Source: Gemmatimonadaceae bacterium
Lineage (GTDB): Bacteria > Gemmatimonadota > Gemmatimonadetes > Gemmatimonadales > Gemmatimonadaceae
Direction: 5' to 3'
Length of the DNA: 64,000 nt
Assembly: GCA_036273715.1 (NCBI GenBank)
Contig: DASUHB010000034.1
Coordinates: 1 to 64,000 of the forward strand
Under the pieces are notes generated by a model. It saw nothing but the letters and a program-made list of their open reading frames with translations. It was not told the origin of the DNA and searched no databases. The translations under genes and the position numbers were made by a program. Within the stretch, counting starts at the first letter, position 1; each line of letters starts with the position of its first letter. Positions 24,661 through 33,015 of the stretch are shown here, in pieces.

Positions 24661-26879
24661 TCGGCAACCGCGCCGACGTGCGCGCCCTCATCGCAGACCT
24701 CTGGCTCCACGAGCCCGAAACGACGACAGCCACAACCATCGGACACATTGCGCTGCGCCCACACCAGCAATCCGCACTCGGCCGCGCTCGACGCGCAATC
24801 GCCGAACACGGCGGCGCACTCCTCGCCGATGAAGTCGGACTCGGCAAAACATTCGTCGCGGTCGCGCTCATCCGCGAAGCACGCCGCGCACTCGTCGTCG
24901 CACCCGCCGCGCTCCGCGATATGTGGCGCGATGCGCTCGCCCGCGGTTCCGGAGCGGCACGCATCATCTCTTACGACGCGCTGAGCCGAGGGTCGCTGCC
25001 TAACGGGGATTTCGACCTGGTGGTGCTCGATGAAGCACACCACGCGCGCAATCCAGCCACCAAACGCTACGCACGACTCGCCGCACTCACGGCACGCACG
25101 CCCGCCCTGCTCCTCTCGGCGACGCCAATCCACAACCACGCGAACGATCTCGCCGCCCTCCTTGCCCTCTTCCTCGGCGCCCGTGCATGGCAACTGAACG
25201 ATGACCAGCGTGCCGCCTGCATCATTCGACGGGAACGCGCCGACATCGCCGCTGCCGCGCTGCCTGAGCTCACACCGCCGGTCTGGATACCGGTCGGAGA
25301 TGATCACGAGCTCCTCGACCTGATCACGTCGCTCCCGCCACCCCTCCCGCCGCGCGATGGCGAAGACGGCGGCGCACTCGTCCATTGGGGACTCGCCAGA
25401 CAATGGGCCTCGAGCCACGGTGCATTATTGCGCGCGCTCGATCGGCGGCTCGCGATCGCCACTGCGCTCGACGCCACGCTCGCCACCGGCCGCTATCCGT
25501 CCCGCGCAACGCTCGGAGCCTGGACGTGCGGAGACGACGCCGTCCAGTTGGCATTCCCGCAACTCTTCGAGGACGAGCGCCGCCTAACGGAAACCATGCG
25601 CGCCGTCGTCGCCGCGCACGCCGCCGCGGTCGCAGCGCTGCGCTCCCGCGCGCTCGCCAGCGTCTGGACCGACACCGAGCGCGCGCAACGACTGCACGAG
25701 CTCCGCGCGGCACACCCGGGCGAGAAGCTCGTCGCATTCTCCCAATTCACACACACCGTCCGCACCCTGTTTACCCGCCTGCCCGATCGCACCGGAGCGG
25801 CTGCACTCACCGCGCGCGGCGGCCACCTCACGAGCGGGCCAGTCACCCGGCGCGAGCTCCTTACCCGATTCGCCCCACGCGCCATGGCCTCCCACGCGCC
25901 GCGCGACATCGAGCGCATCGACTTCCTCCTCACCACCGACCTGCTCAGCGAAGGAGTCAACCTGCAAGACGCGTCCGTGGTCATCCACCTCGACCTCCCC
26001 TGGACGCCCGCCCGCCTCGAACAACGCGTGGGCCGCGCACGCCGCATCGGCTCGACACACAAAACCGTCGCCGTCTACGCCCTCTCGCCACCCGCGGCCG
26101 CCGAAGCGCTGCTTCGCGTCGAGCAACGGCTCCACGCCAAGCTCCGCGCCGCCAACCGCGCCATCGGCATCGCCGGCACCATCCTCCCCGTCGCCACGCC
26201 TAACGCAATGGAATGGGATCCGGCCGCGCCGTCGGCCGCCCGCCGCCAGGAAGCGCTGCGACAACGGCTCGCCGCATGGCGCTCGACCCAGGCGCCACAC
26301 CTCGAACACGCCGTCCCGCTCCTCGCCGTCGAGCACACCGGCCGCCGCTGCATGCTCGCCGCGTTCCAACACGGCGATGCCCGCTGCTCCCTCGCCGGCA
26401 GCCTCGACGACCGCCCGTTCACCGACGACCCCGCGCTCCTCCTCACGATCGTCTCCCTGTTCGACGAAACGCCGCCGCAGTCCGCCGCACCGTCGCCGCC
26501 TAACGGGATCGTCGGTCATCTGCTCGAGCGCTGCAGCGAATGGCTCAGCCGACGCGCCGCAGTCGCAGCAACCGGCGGAGTGCTGCCCCTGCACGTGCCC
26601 AGCCGACGGCACGCCATGCGGCGCATCGTGGCCATCACCGCCCGCGCTCCACACCATCTCCGCCCAACGCTCGCGCCGCTCGCCGCACGCGCCCGCCGCG
26701 CCATTACGCTGCCCTTCGGCATCGGTGCGGAACGCGTGCTCGACGATCTTGCAACTGCCACGCTCCCCGACGAGGCATGGCTCCGCGCGCTCGGAACCTT
26801 TGCCGACGTCCAGGAACGAGCCCACCACAACGACCCCGACTCGCCCGTGCTCGTCGCCGCGCTCGTCGGCCTCGGATGA
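24645..26879 (+). CDS. SNF2-family helicase/translocase of a methyltransferase-linked defence module
   Basis: A superfamily 2 ATPase of 744 residues. The SNF2 motifs are in order: a Q-motif-like IALRPHQQSALGR, motif I LADEVGLGKT (62-69), DEAH in VVLDEAHHARN (129-132), motif III LLLSATPIHN, and the C-terminal lobe with LLSEGVNLQDASVVIHLDL and QRVGRARRIGS (460-470). A C-terminal region of about 270 residues is unassigned. No HKD phospholipase-D or other nuclease motif is visible. The ATG at 24645 lies inside the 3' end of the methyltransferase gene (16-bp overlap), so the two are translated as an operon. The pairing resembles drmD/drmMI of class 1 DISARM without drmABC. Confidence 0.88.
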   Translation: MDQFLIGNRADVRALIADLWLHEPETTTATTIGHIALRPHQQSALGRARRAIAEHGGALLADEVGLGKTFVAVALIREARRALVVAPAALRDMWRDALARGSGAARIISYDALSRGSLPNGDFDLVVLDEAHHARNPATKRYARLAALTARTPALLLSATPIHNHANDLAALLALFLGARAWQLNDDQRAACIIRRERADIAAAALPELTPPVWIPVGDDHELLDLITSLPPPLPPRDGEDGGALVHWGLARQWASSHGALLRALDRRLAIATALDATLATGRYPSRATLGAWTCGDDAVQLAFPQLFEDERRLTETMRAVVAAHAAAVAALRSRALASVWTDTERAQRLHELRAAHPGEKLVAFSQFTHTVRTLFTRLPDRTGAAALTARGGHLTSGPVTRRELLTRFAPRAMASHAPRDIERIDFLLTTDLLSEGVNLQDASVVIHLDLPWTPARLEQRVGRARRIGSTHKTVAVYALSPPAAAEALLRVEQRLHAKLRAANRAIGIAGTILPVATPNAMEWDPAAPSAARRQEALRQRLAAWRSTQAPHLEHAVPLLAVEHTGRRCMLAAFQHGDARCSLAGSLDDRPFTDDPALLLTIVSLFDETPPQSAAPSPPNGIVGHLLERCSEWLSRRAAVAATGGVLPLHVPSRRHAMRRIVAITARAPHHLRPTLAPLAARARRAITLPFGIGAERVLDDLATATLPDEAWLRALGTFADVQERAHHNDPDSPVLVAALVGLG

Positions 26880-26945
26880 CAGCCCGCGACCCGGCCCCCG
26901 CCGCATTCCTTCGCGGCTCTCGCCAGATCGCTCTAAATTGCGGGA

Positions 26946-27632
26946 ATGCCGTCACGGAAACCGCTCGCAATTCTGTTCGATCTCGATGGAACGCTCGCCG
27001 ATTCGCTCGAGCTCATCTTGGGCGCCTTCCGCCACACCTTCGCCACCCACCTGGGCGCTGTCCCCTCCGACACCGCGTGGATCGCGGGCATGGGAACCCC
27101 GCTCATCGCTCAGCTCCGCTCCCTCGTCGCCGACGAAGCGCTCGTCGAACCGATGACCGCCACCTACCGGTCATGGCAAAACGAGCATCACGACGAGCTC
27201 CTTCGCGAATTCGAAGGCGTGCGCGAAACGGTGTCCTTGCTGCACGACCGCGGCCACCGGATGGCGCTCGTCACGAGCAAAGCCACCGATGCAGCCAAAC
27301 GGGCGCTGCACTTGATGGGCATCGACCCCCTTCTCGACCACGTCGTCGGATCTGACTCGACCACGACCCACAAACCCGACGCCGGTCCCGTCTTGCACGC
27401 GCTGGCGCTACTCCATCGCGATCCCACAGGAGCGATTTTTGTCGGCGATTCACCCCACGATATCGCAGCCGGGACCGCAGCCGGCGTCTTCACCGTGGCC
27501 GCCCTCTGGGGTCCTTTCAGCCGCCAAACCCTCGAAGCCGCACGACCCAGCCGCCTCATCGCGGACATCCGCGACCTTCCGCCCCTCGTTGAGGCCCTGA
27601 CCGCCACCGCCCTGGCCCCTTCGCACACGTGA
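26946..27632 (+). CDS. HAD-superfamily phosphatase, phosphoglycolate phosphatase-like
   Basis: A 228-residue HAD hydrolase. Motif I is FDLDGTLADS (nucleophile Asp and general acid Asp), motif II is the LVTSKAT Thr/Ser strand, motif III the Lys in THKPDAGP, and motif IV FVGDSPHDIAAG. The cap lies between motifs I and II, as in Gph/PpaX enzymes that dephosphorylate 2-phosphoglycolate or pyrophosphate. The substrate is not decided by sequence. It starts 66 bp after the helicase gene, and cannot be assigned to that module on evidence here. Confidence 0.88.
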   Translation: MPSRKPLAILFDLDGTLADSLELILGAFRHTFATHLGAVPSDTAWIAGMGTPLIAQLRSLVADEALVEPMTATYRSWQNEHHDELLREFEGVRETVSLLHDRGHRMALVTSKATDAAKRALHLMGIDPLLDHVVGSDSTTTHKPDAGPVLHALALLHRDPTGAIFVGDSPHDIAAGTAAGVFTVAALWGPFSRQTLEAARPSRLIADIRDLPPLVEALTATALAPSHT

Positions 27633-27695
27633 TCGTTCAAACCTTTGGCCCCGCCAAACCATCTGATTCAGCGACGGCACGAGGATGCGCACTGA

Positions 27696-28268
27696 ATGCT
27701 GACAGCCACGATGGCAGTGGTAACAACAATTCCGAGTGACGAGCCGCCAACCGACGTAGCACGAGCTGCGGCGGGTGACCGGCAAGCCTTCGAACGCGTG
27801 TACCGCGCCAACATGCAGCGGGTGTTTTCCATCTGCGTACGCATGTGCGGCGATCGCGTGAGAGCGGAAGAGTTGACGCAGGATGTGTTCGTCCGGGCCT
27901 GGGAAAAGCTGCCCCTGTTCCGCGGCGAAAGCGCATTCAGCACATGGCTCCATCGCCTCGCCGTCAACGTGCTGCTGAACGATCGGAAGACGCAGAGCCG
28001 CGAACGATCACGTGCCGCTGCAACCGATGACGATGAAGAAAACGAAGAATCGTACGGCGCGACGGCACCGCCATCGCACGCCGATCGGATGGATCTCGAG
28101 ACAGCAATCGCCTTGCTGCCTCCCGGAGCACGACGCGTGTTCACGTTGCACGACATAGAAGGCTATCGACACGAGGAAATTGCCGAAATGCTCGGCGTGA
28201 CCGCAGGCGGCAGTAAGGCGCAGCTCCACCGCGCCCGACTTCTCTTGCGCGAGGCACTGAACCGATGA
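27696..28268 (+). CDS. ECF-type RNA polymerase sigma factor
   Basis: A 190-residue sigma factor with region 2 (VYRANMQRVFSICVRMCGD, AEELTQDVFVRAWEKL, FRGESAFSTWLHRLAVNVLLND) and region 4 (LLPPGARRVFTLHDIEGYRHEEIAEMLGVTAGGSKAQLHRAR). The linker is acidic (DDDEENEES). It directs RNA polymerase to stress promoters. Its stop overlaps the next start as ATGA, so it is translationally coupled to an anti-sigma factor. The downstream DUF4097 genes may be its targets. An internal ATG at 27711 is an alternative start. Confidence 0.95.
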   Translation: MLTATMAVVTTIPSDEPPTDVARAAAGDRQAFERVYRANMQRVFSICVRMCGDRVRAEELTQDVFVRAWEKLPLFRGESAFSTWLHRLAVNVLLNDRKTQSRERSRAAATDDDEENEESYGATAPPSHADRMDLETAIALLPPGARRVFTLHDIEGYRHEEIAEMLGVTAGGSKAQLHRARLLLREALNR

Positions 28269-29032
28269 CCGACCAACTCTTCACCTGCGATCAATTCGAC
28301 GCGATGCTTTCCGAGTACCTGGAAGGCACCCTCGATCCTGCTGCGCGCGCCGCGCTGGAATCGCACGCCTCTCGCTGCGGCCGGTGTCGCGCGTTGCTCG
28401 CCGACCTCACCACGATCACGACGGCGGCGACGGCGCTCCCCGATCTCGAGCCGTCGCGCGACCTGTGGCCGGGGATTGCGGACCGCATCGATGCACCGGT
28501 GGTCGCGCTGCACGACGCCGGCCGCCCCAACGCCGGCCGGCCCTTCGTTAGGCCGTGGTACCTGGCGCCGGCGCCGCTCGCCGCGGCGGCGGCCGTGCTC
28601 ATCGCAGCCACGGCCGGCATCACACTCCTTGCCACCCGCACGGCGTTGCCGAACGGCAGCACCGTTGCCAGCACGGCCGGCAGCAGTACGCCGCTCGCGC
28701 GGGACGACTCGCTTCCCCTGATCCCGGCGCCTCCGCCGCGCGCGCGAAACGCGTCCGGCACCGCGCCTAACGCAGTGCCGGTTCAGGAAATCTACGCCCG
28801 CGAGATCGCCCAGCTCGACTCGATCGTCCGCGACCGGCGCTCGCAGCTCGACACCGCAACCATCGCGGTCATTGAAAAGAACCTCCAGATCATCGACCAG
28901 GCCATCGCCCAGAGTCGCGCGGCCCTGGATCGCGATCCGAACAGCCGCTTCCTGCACAACCAGTTGAACGACGCATACAACCAGAAGATCGCCCTGCTCC
29001 GCACTGTCGCTCTACTCCCTGCTCGCACGTGA
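28265..29032 (+). CDS. zinc-finger anti-sigma factor, single-pass membrane protein
   Basis: A 255-residue anti-sigma factor. The N-terminal zinc domain has the HxxxCxxC pattern in HASRCGRCRALL. A transmembrane helix (LAAAAAVLIAATAGITLL) follows, and the C-terminal extracytoplasmic part has a coiled-coil-like run (YAREIAQLDSIVRDRRSQLDT) that may sense envelope state. It should hold the upstream ECF sigma inactive until a signal. It overlaps the sigma gene by 4 bp (ATGA) and is followed by the DUF4097 genes. Confidence 0.9.
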   Translation: MTDQLFTCDQFDAMLSEYLEGTLDPAARAALESHASRCGRCRALLADLTTITTAATALPDLEPSRDLWPGIADRIDAPVVALHDAGRPNAGRPFVRPWYLAPAPLAAAAAVLIAATAGITLLATRTALPNGSTVASTAGSSTPLARDDSLPLIPAPPPRARNASGTAPNAVPVQEIYAREIAQLDSIVRDRRSQLDTATIAVIEKNLQIIDQAIAQSRAALDRDPNSRFLHNQLNDAYNQKIALLRTVALLPART

Positions 29033-29040
29033 GGCTCGCA

Positions 29041-29961
29041 ATGTGTGCCCGATTCTATACTGCCATGTGCCTGGCCGCGGTGATGGCGGCCACGCCCGCG
29101 CTGCTGCCGGCGCAACGACAACACCGGGATGACGACGACGACGCCTCGTCCCGCATCGACACGACGGTCGCACTCTCCGCCGGCGGCGTCGTCGAGCTCT
29201 CGCTCATCTCGGGAGAGATCAAAGTCACCAGTTGGAACCGCGACCAGGTCCGCGTCCACGCCACGAGCGAAGAGGGCCTGCTGCAATTCGATGCGTCCAA
29301 CGGTCGAGTGAGCCTCTCTGTCCGCTCGCAACACGGCAACATGGGCGACACGGAGTACCAAGTCACCATCCCGGCCGGCGCGCGCCTCATCACCCACAGC
29401 GTCTCCGCGGACATCACCACCGATGGCGGCAGCGATGTCGAAGCACGCTCCGTTAGCGGCGACGTCGCCGTCTCCAACGCAACGGGCCGAGCGACGATCG
29501 AGTCGGTGTCTGGAGGATTGAAAGCCAGAAACGTCGGCCGAGGACTCCGCGCCAGCACCGTGAGCGGCGATGTCGAAGCCAACGACATCACCGGTGACAT
29601 CGACGCCCAGAGCACCAGCGGCGACATCGTGCTCAGCGGCACGAAGTCATCCTTCGTTCACACGCAAACCGTGAGCGGTGAAACGCGATTCGGTGGTACG
29701 GTCGATCGCGCGGGTCGCTATGAGTTTCACTCGCACTCCGGCGACATCCAGCTCGCGGTCCCATCGACCGGCGTCACCTTCGACGTCAACACGTTCAGCG
29801 GCGACCTGCAGAGCGATTACCCCATGACGCTCCAACCCGGCTCCGAAGTCGGCCACAAGCACATGGAATTCTCGATCAACGGCGGCGGCGCCCGAGTCAC
29901 CGCCGAAACGTTCAGCGGCGACATCACGGTCGAACGACCCGGCCACTCCCACGAGGACTAA
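29041..29961 (+). CDS. secreted DUF4097 beta-helix protein, first of three paralogues
   Basis: A 306-residue secreted protein. The signal MCARFYTAMCLAAVMAATPALL ends before a poly-Asp stretch. The body is a DUF4097 repeat domain: many turns of the form VSGDV, TSGDIVLSG and FSGDI at about 20-residue spacing, typical of a right-handed beta-helix. The ATG at 29041 is preceded by GTGAGG as a ribosome site; a GTG at 29029 overlaps the anti-sigma stop. Its turns use SGD, while the two following paralogues use VNG. Function is unknown; an envelope role is inferred from the sigma/anti-sigma context. Confidence 0.88.
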   Translation: MCARFYTAMCLAAVMAATPALLPAQRQHRDDDDDASSRIDTTVALSAGGVVELSLISGEIKVTSWNRDQVRVHATSEEGLLQFDASNGRVSLSVRSQHGNMGDTEYQVTIPAGARLITHSVSADITTDGGSDVEARSVSGDVAVSNATGRATIESVSGGLKARNVGRGLRASTVSGDVEANDITGDIDAQSTSGDIVLSGTKSSFVHTQTVSGETRFGGTVDRAGRYEFHSHSGDIQLAVPSTGVTFDVNTFSGDLQSDYPMTLQPGSEVGHKHMEFSINGGGARVTAETFSGDITVERPGHSHED

Positions 29962-29966
29962 CGACG

Positions 29967-30773
29967 ATGCGAACCCTTGCTCACGGCACGCTTGCTCTCG
30001 CAGCCCTCGTTGCGCTCGCGGCGCCGGCGCTGGCGCAGAACACACAAACGCAGAACGGCGACACCTTCGACTGGTCGGGCGCTATTCCCGCGGGCAGCTG
30101 GCTCACCGTCCGCAATCTGAATGGTCCTGTGCGCGTCGAAGCCGCCTCGGGTGACGAGGCCTCGGTGCACGCTACCAAAGAATACCGCGGCGACGCCGAG
30201 CCGCAGCGCGTCCACTTTCAGGTCATGAAGGACGGCAGCAACGTCACCATCTGCGCACTCTGGAACGACGACGACACGTGTGACGACAACGGCTATCACT
30301 CCCACCACGATGGGAGCCACAACGATCACGTTTCGGTTCACTTCACCGTCAAGCTCCCCAAGGGCGTGAAGATGAACGCAGGCACGGTCAACGGTGACGT
30401 CAGCATCTCGGGCGCAACGGCGCCGGTCAAGGCACACACCGTAAATGGAACGGTTGAAGCAGCCACCGCGACCGGCCCCGTCGATGCGAGCACGGTCAAC
30501 GGCGACGTCTCCGTGAGCATGGACGCGCTGAGCGGCGACGGCGATCTCAACTACAGCACGGTCAACGGATCGATCACCGCCGAGCTGCCGGCCGGCCTCA
30601 ACGCGGACATCGATATGCAGACCGTCAACGGTTCGCTCACGTCGGACTTCCCCCTCACCCTGAGCGGATCCATCAACCCCCGACACCATCTGCACGCAAC
30701 GATTGGATCCGGCGGCCGCCATATTGAATTCCACACGGTCAACGGCAGCATCGAGCTCAGGAAACACGGCTGA
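29967..30773 (+). CDS. secreted DUF4097 beta-helix protein, second paralogue
   Basis: A 268-residue protein with a Sec signal (MRTLAHGTLALAALVALAAPALAQ). DUF4097-type turns recur as GTVNGDVSISG, AHTVNGTVEA, STVNGDVSV, STVNGSITAEL and QTVNGSLTSD, close to every 20-25 residues. The N-terminal strand block DWSGAIPAGSWLTVRNLNGPV is shared with the third paralogue, showing duplication. A His/Asp-rich loop (YHSHHDGSHNDH) could bind metal. It begins 5 bp after the first paralogue ends. Confidence 0.88.
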   Translation: MRTLAHGTLALAALVALAAPALAQNTQTQNGDTFDWSGAIPAGSWLTVRNLNGPVRVEAASGDEASVHATKEYRGDAEPQRVHFQVMKDGSNVTICALWNDDDTCDDNGYHSHHDGSHNDHVSVHFTVKLPKGVKMNAGTVNGDVSISGATAPVKAHTVNGTVEAATATGPVDASTVNGDVSVSMDALSGDGDLNYSTVNGSITAELPAGLNADIDMQTVNGSLTSDFPLTLSGSINPRHHLHATIGSGGRHIEFHTVNGSIELRKHG

Positions 30774-30895
30774 CCGCGCGCCCGTAGTGTGGATTGCGGG
30801 TGCTCACGCCCCGCCCCGGCCGCTTGCGCGAACCCGGGCGGGGCGCAGTGTTAGGCGCCCGCGAGGTCACACTCACGATCGCCCACGAGGTCGCC

Positions 30896-31702
30896 ATGCG
30901 TCGGTTCCTGATCGCCGTCGGTATCGCTGCGTTCGTCGCCAGCGGATGTGTCGCGCGACGCGCACACTACCAAGCCAACGCCTTCGAGTGGACGGGCTCT
31001 GTTCCAGCCGGCCAGTGGCTGCATGTCCACAACTTGAATGGCACCATCAACGTCGTCGCCGGCACGGACGCCAACGTCGAAGTGCACGCCTCCAAGAAGT
31101 GGACGCACGGTGGCGATGAAGTGCATTTCGTGAAGAACGTCGGACCGGACGGCGTCACCATCTGCGTGCTCTACCATAGCGGCGACGACTGCAGCGCCGA
31201 TCAGTCTTCGAGAAGCAGCAGACATCATGGCCTCTTCTCTTTCCACAGTAGCTCCGATGCGCAGACGGATTTCGTCATCGACGTGCCCCCGGGCGTCAAC
31301 CTCGAGCTGGCCAACATCAGCGGGTCAGTTCAAGCGTCGGGCACCTCCGGAACCGTCGACGCCAGAGTCGTCAACGGCGAAATCAACGTCGCCTCTCACG
31401 AGGGCGCGCTGGACCTGGTCACCGTCAACGGCAGTGTGACCGCAGCTCTCGACACGTTGCCGGCAACCGGCGACATCTCGCTCAAGACGGTCAACGGGTC
31501 GGTCACGGCGGTACTGCCGTCGGCGCTCAATGGGTTCGTGAGCTTCGAGACTGTCACCGGGCACATCAGCGACGCCTTCACCGCCACCAGCAACGACCCG
31601 CCGAGTGCCAAGAAGTTCGACGGCACCATCGGAACCGGCGGCTCACGCCACGTGACGTTGTCGACGGTCAACGGCAGCGTGTCGCTGCTCAAGCACGCCT
31701 GA
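30896..31702 (+). CDS. DUF4097 beta-helix lipoprotein, third paralogue
   Basis: A 268-residue paralogue of the preceding gene, but with a lipoprotein signal (MRRFLIAVGIAAFVASGC), so it is anchored where the second is soluble. EWTGSVPAGQWLHVHNLNGTI and repeated TVNGSVTA turns match it closely. A cysteine pair (VTICVLYHSGDDC) corresponds to one in the second protein. A Ser/His-rich loop (SSRSSRHHGLFSFHSS) is inserted. The 122-bp gap before it contains one GTTAGGC. It ends at a convergent hairpin. Confidence 0.87.
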   Translation: MRRFLIAVGIAAFVASGCVARRAHYQANAFEWTGSVPAGQWLHVHNLNGTINVVAGTDANVEVHASKKWTHGGDEVHFVKNVGPDGVTICVLYHSGDDCSADQSSRSSRHHGLFSFHSSSDAQTDFVIDVPPGVNLELANISGSVQASGTSGTVDARVVNGEINVASHEGALDLVTVNGSVTAALDTLPATGDISLKTVNGSVTAVLPSALNGFVSFETVTGHISDAFTATSNDPPSAKKFDGTIGTGGSRHVTLSTVNGSVSLLKHA

Positions 31703-31727
31703 GCAGCGCTGCCTAACGAGATGCGAA

Positions 31728-31759
31728 GCGGGGTGGCCGGCATCTGCCGGCCACCCCGC
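31728..31759. terminator. 14-bp perfect hairpin between convergent genes
   Basis: Bases 31728-31741 pair with 31746-31759 through 14 bp without mismatch around a 4-nt loop (ATCT); the stem begins GCGGGGTGGCC. It lies between the third DUF4097 gene and the convergent gene starting at 32104. No U-run follows on either strand, so it is probably a bidirectional attenuator or 3'-end stabiliser. Confidence 0.7.
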
Positions 31760-31783
31760 GCTCCATCCCTGGCACGATCCGAC

Positions 31784-32104
31784 CTACATCTCGGCGGCCA
31801 GGTCTCCCAAGACAGTCGCCGTCACCAGACCCGACCCGCCGCTCACCGGGCGAAAATCGCGCCGCGGCTCGAATCGCTCGGCCCGCAGACTTGCCAGTTC
31901 AATGCGCGATACATCCAGCGTCTTCCACCCATGCTCGGCCGTGTCGTTCCCGAATCCGCTGACTTGATACGCCTCGAGAACCTCGGTGCCGTCAGGCTTT
32001 CGAAGAATCGCGTGCGGCTGGACTGCGAACGGAGCGCCACCGGCATACGAGAGATCGAGCACACGCCGGTCTTCGAGTGCCTGCATGATGATGTCGCGGT
32101 ACAC
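31784..32104 (-). CDS. small WYL-like domain protein
   Basis: A 106-residue protein from a GTG start. IIMQALEDRRVLDLSYAGG, FAVQPHAILRKPDGTEVLEAYQVSG and WKTLDVSRIELASL match the strand order of a single WYL-like domain: short hairpins, a Tyr in the strand and a final LDVSRIE. Full WYL regulators have a DNA-binding helix-turn-helix; none is present here. It may bind a ligand or act as a stand-alone sensor. The domain call is by pattern only. Confidence 0.5.
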   Translation of the reverse strand: MYRDIIMQALEDRRVLDLSYAGGAPFAVQPHAILRKPDGTEVLEAYQVSGFGNDTAEHGWKTLDVSRIELASLRAERFEPRRDFRPVSGGSGLVTATVLGDLAAEM

Positions 32105-32241
32105 ATCTCCTCCAAAGCGAATCTCAATCCGGTCCGACGGCGCGGGACGCGTTGCAATGAGCTTACAATTCAGACGCCGCGTGCGCTAGCGACGACGCGA
32201 GCCAGCGTAGCGCCTTGCATGCCGACTGGTACATTTGGCGC

Positions 32242-33003
32242 GTGCCGCTGCACAGCCGACTCTCCGGAACCGCGAGACGTGTTTCGCTCGCGCTCGCCTC
32301 GCTGGCCTTGCTTGCCGCCGCGGCCACCGTGCACGCGCAGGACTCCTCCTCGACGCACACATCGAGCCCGCGACCGACGGCAAGCACCACTTCGGCGCCT
32401 CGCGAAGGTACCACGGCCAACGATAGCACCTCAGCCGACTCGGCTCGTGCCCGAGCAGATCGCGAGCGCTCGCAAGCGCGGCGTGCCTTCCGCGCGCGAT
32501 TCGCGATCGGATTCGTGTCCAGCATTCTCGCGCACGAGACTGGTCACGTGATCGCGGCGCTCGCGGTTGGCGGCCGCCCCACGTTCGGGTTCAACAAATT
32601 TCGCCCAACGATCTATTCCGGCATCGACGCAAGCCTCCACCCGACGAAGCAGTTTATCTTCTCGAGCGCGGGCCTCACGGTGCAATCGCTGCTCGACGAA
32701 ACGATTCTCGACGTTCCGCACCGCGGTGGGTCCGCCTTCGAGCGGGGCGTTCTCGCGGGCGGCATTGGCACGGTGCTTTTTTACATCACGCTCGGCCGCA
32801 ACGGTACGGTGAGTGACGTCGCCTACATGGCCCAGACGTCGAAGTTGTCCAAAGATCAGGTGTCGTTGATTTATGGTGCCATCGCGGCATTGCACGCGGT
32901 GCGAATTCATGGCAAGGCAGAGTACGCGCACTTCTTCACGGCGCCGGGTGACCGCGGCGGCGTCAAGATCGGCATGCGCATCGACGGCGACCTGGGCCGC
33001 TGA
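32242..33003 (+). CDS. secreted/membrane protein with an HExxH zinc-peptidase-like motif
   Basis: A 253-residue protein beginning at GTG. A signal (SLALASLALLAAAATVHAQ) is followed by a Ser/Thr-rich linker, then SILAHETGHVIAALAVGG, whose HETGH (98-102) resembles the zinc site of M50-like peptidases. Two hydrophobic segments follow (SSAGLTVQSLLDETIL and GVLAGGIGTVLFYITLG). I see no clear third zinc ligand. The function may be proteolytic, or the motif may be coincidental in a helix facing a membrane. It is divergent from the WYL-like gene and ends 12 bp before a convergent gene. Confidence 0.65.
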   Translation: MPLHSRLSGTARRVSLALASLALLAAAATVHAQDSSSTHTSSPRPTASTTSAPREGTTANDSTSADSARARADRERSQARRAFRARFAIGFVSSILAHETGHVIAALAVGGRPTFGFNKFRPTIYSGIDASLHPTKQFIFSSAGLTVQSLLDETILDVPHRGGSAFERGVLAGGIGTVLFYITLGRNGTVSDVAYMAQTSKLSKDQVSLIYGAIAALHAVRIHGKAEYAHFFTAPGDRGGVKIGMRIDGDLGR

Positions 33004-33015
33004 TCGCGCGAGCGA

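Noticed and set aside
27633-27695. Autoregulated ECF promoter upstream of the sigma gene
   Set aside because: No convincing paired -35/-10 elements could be matched in the short gap, and the sigma's target motif is unknown.
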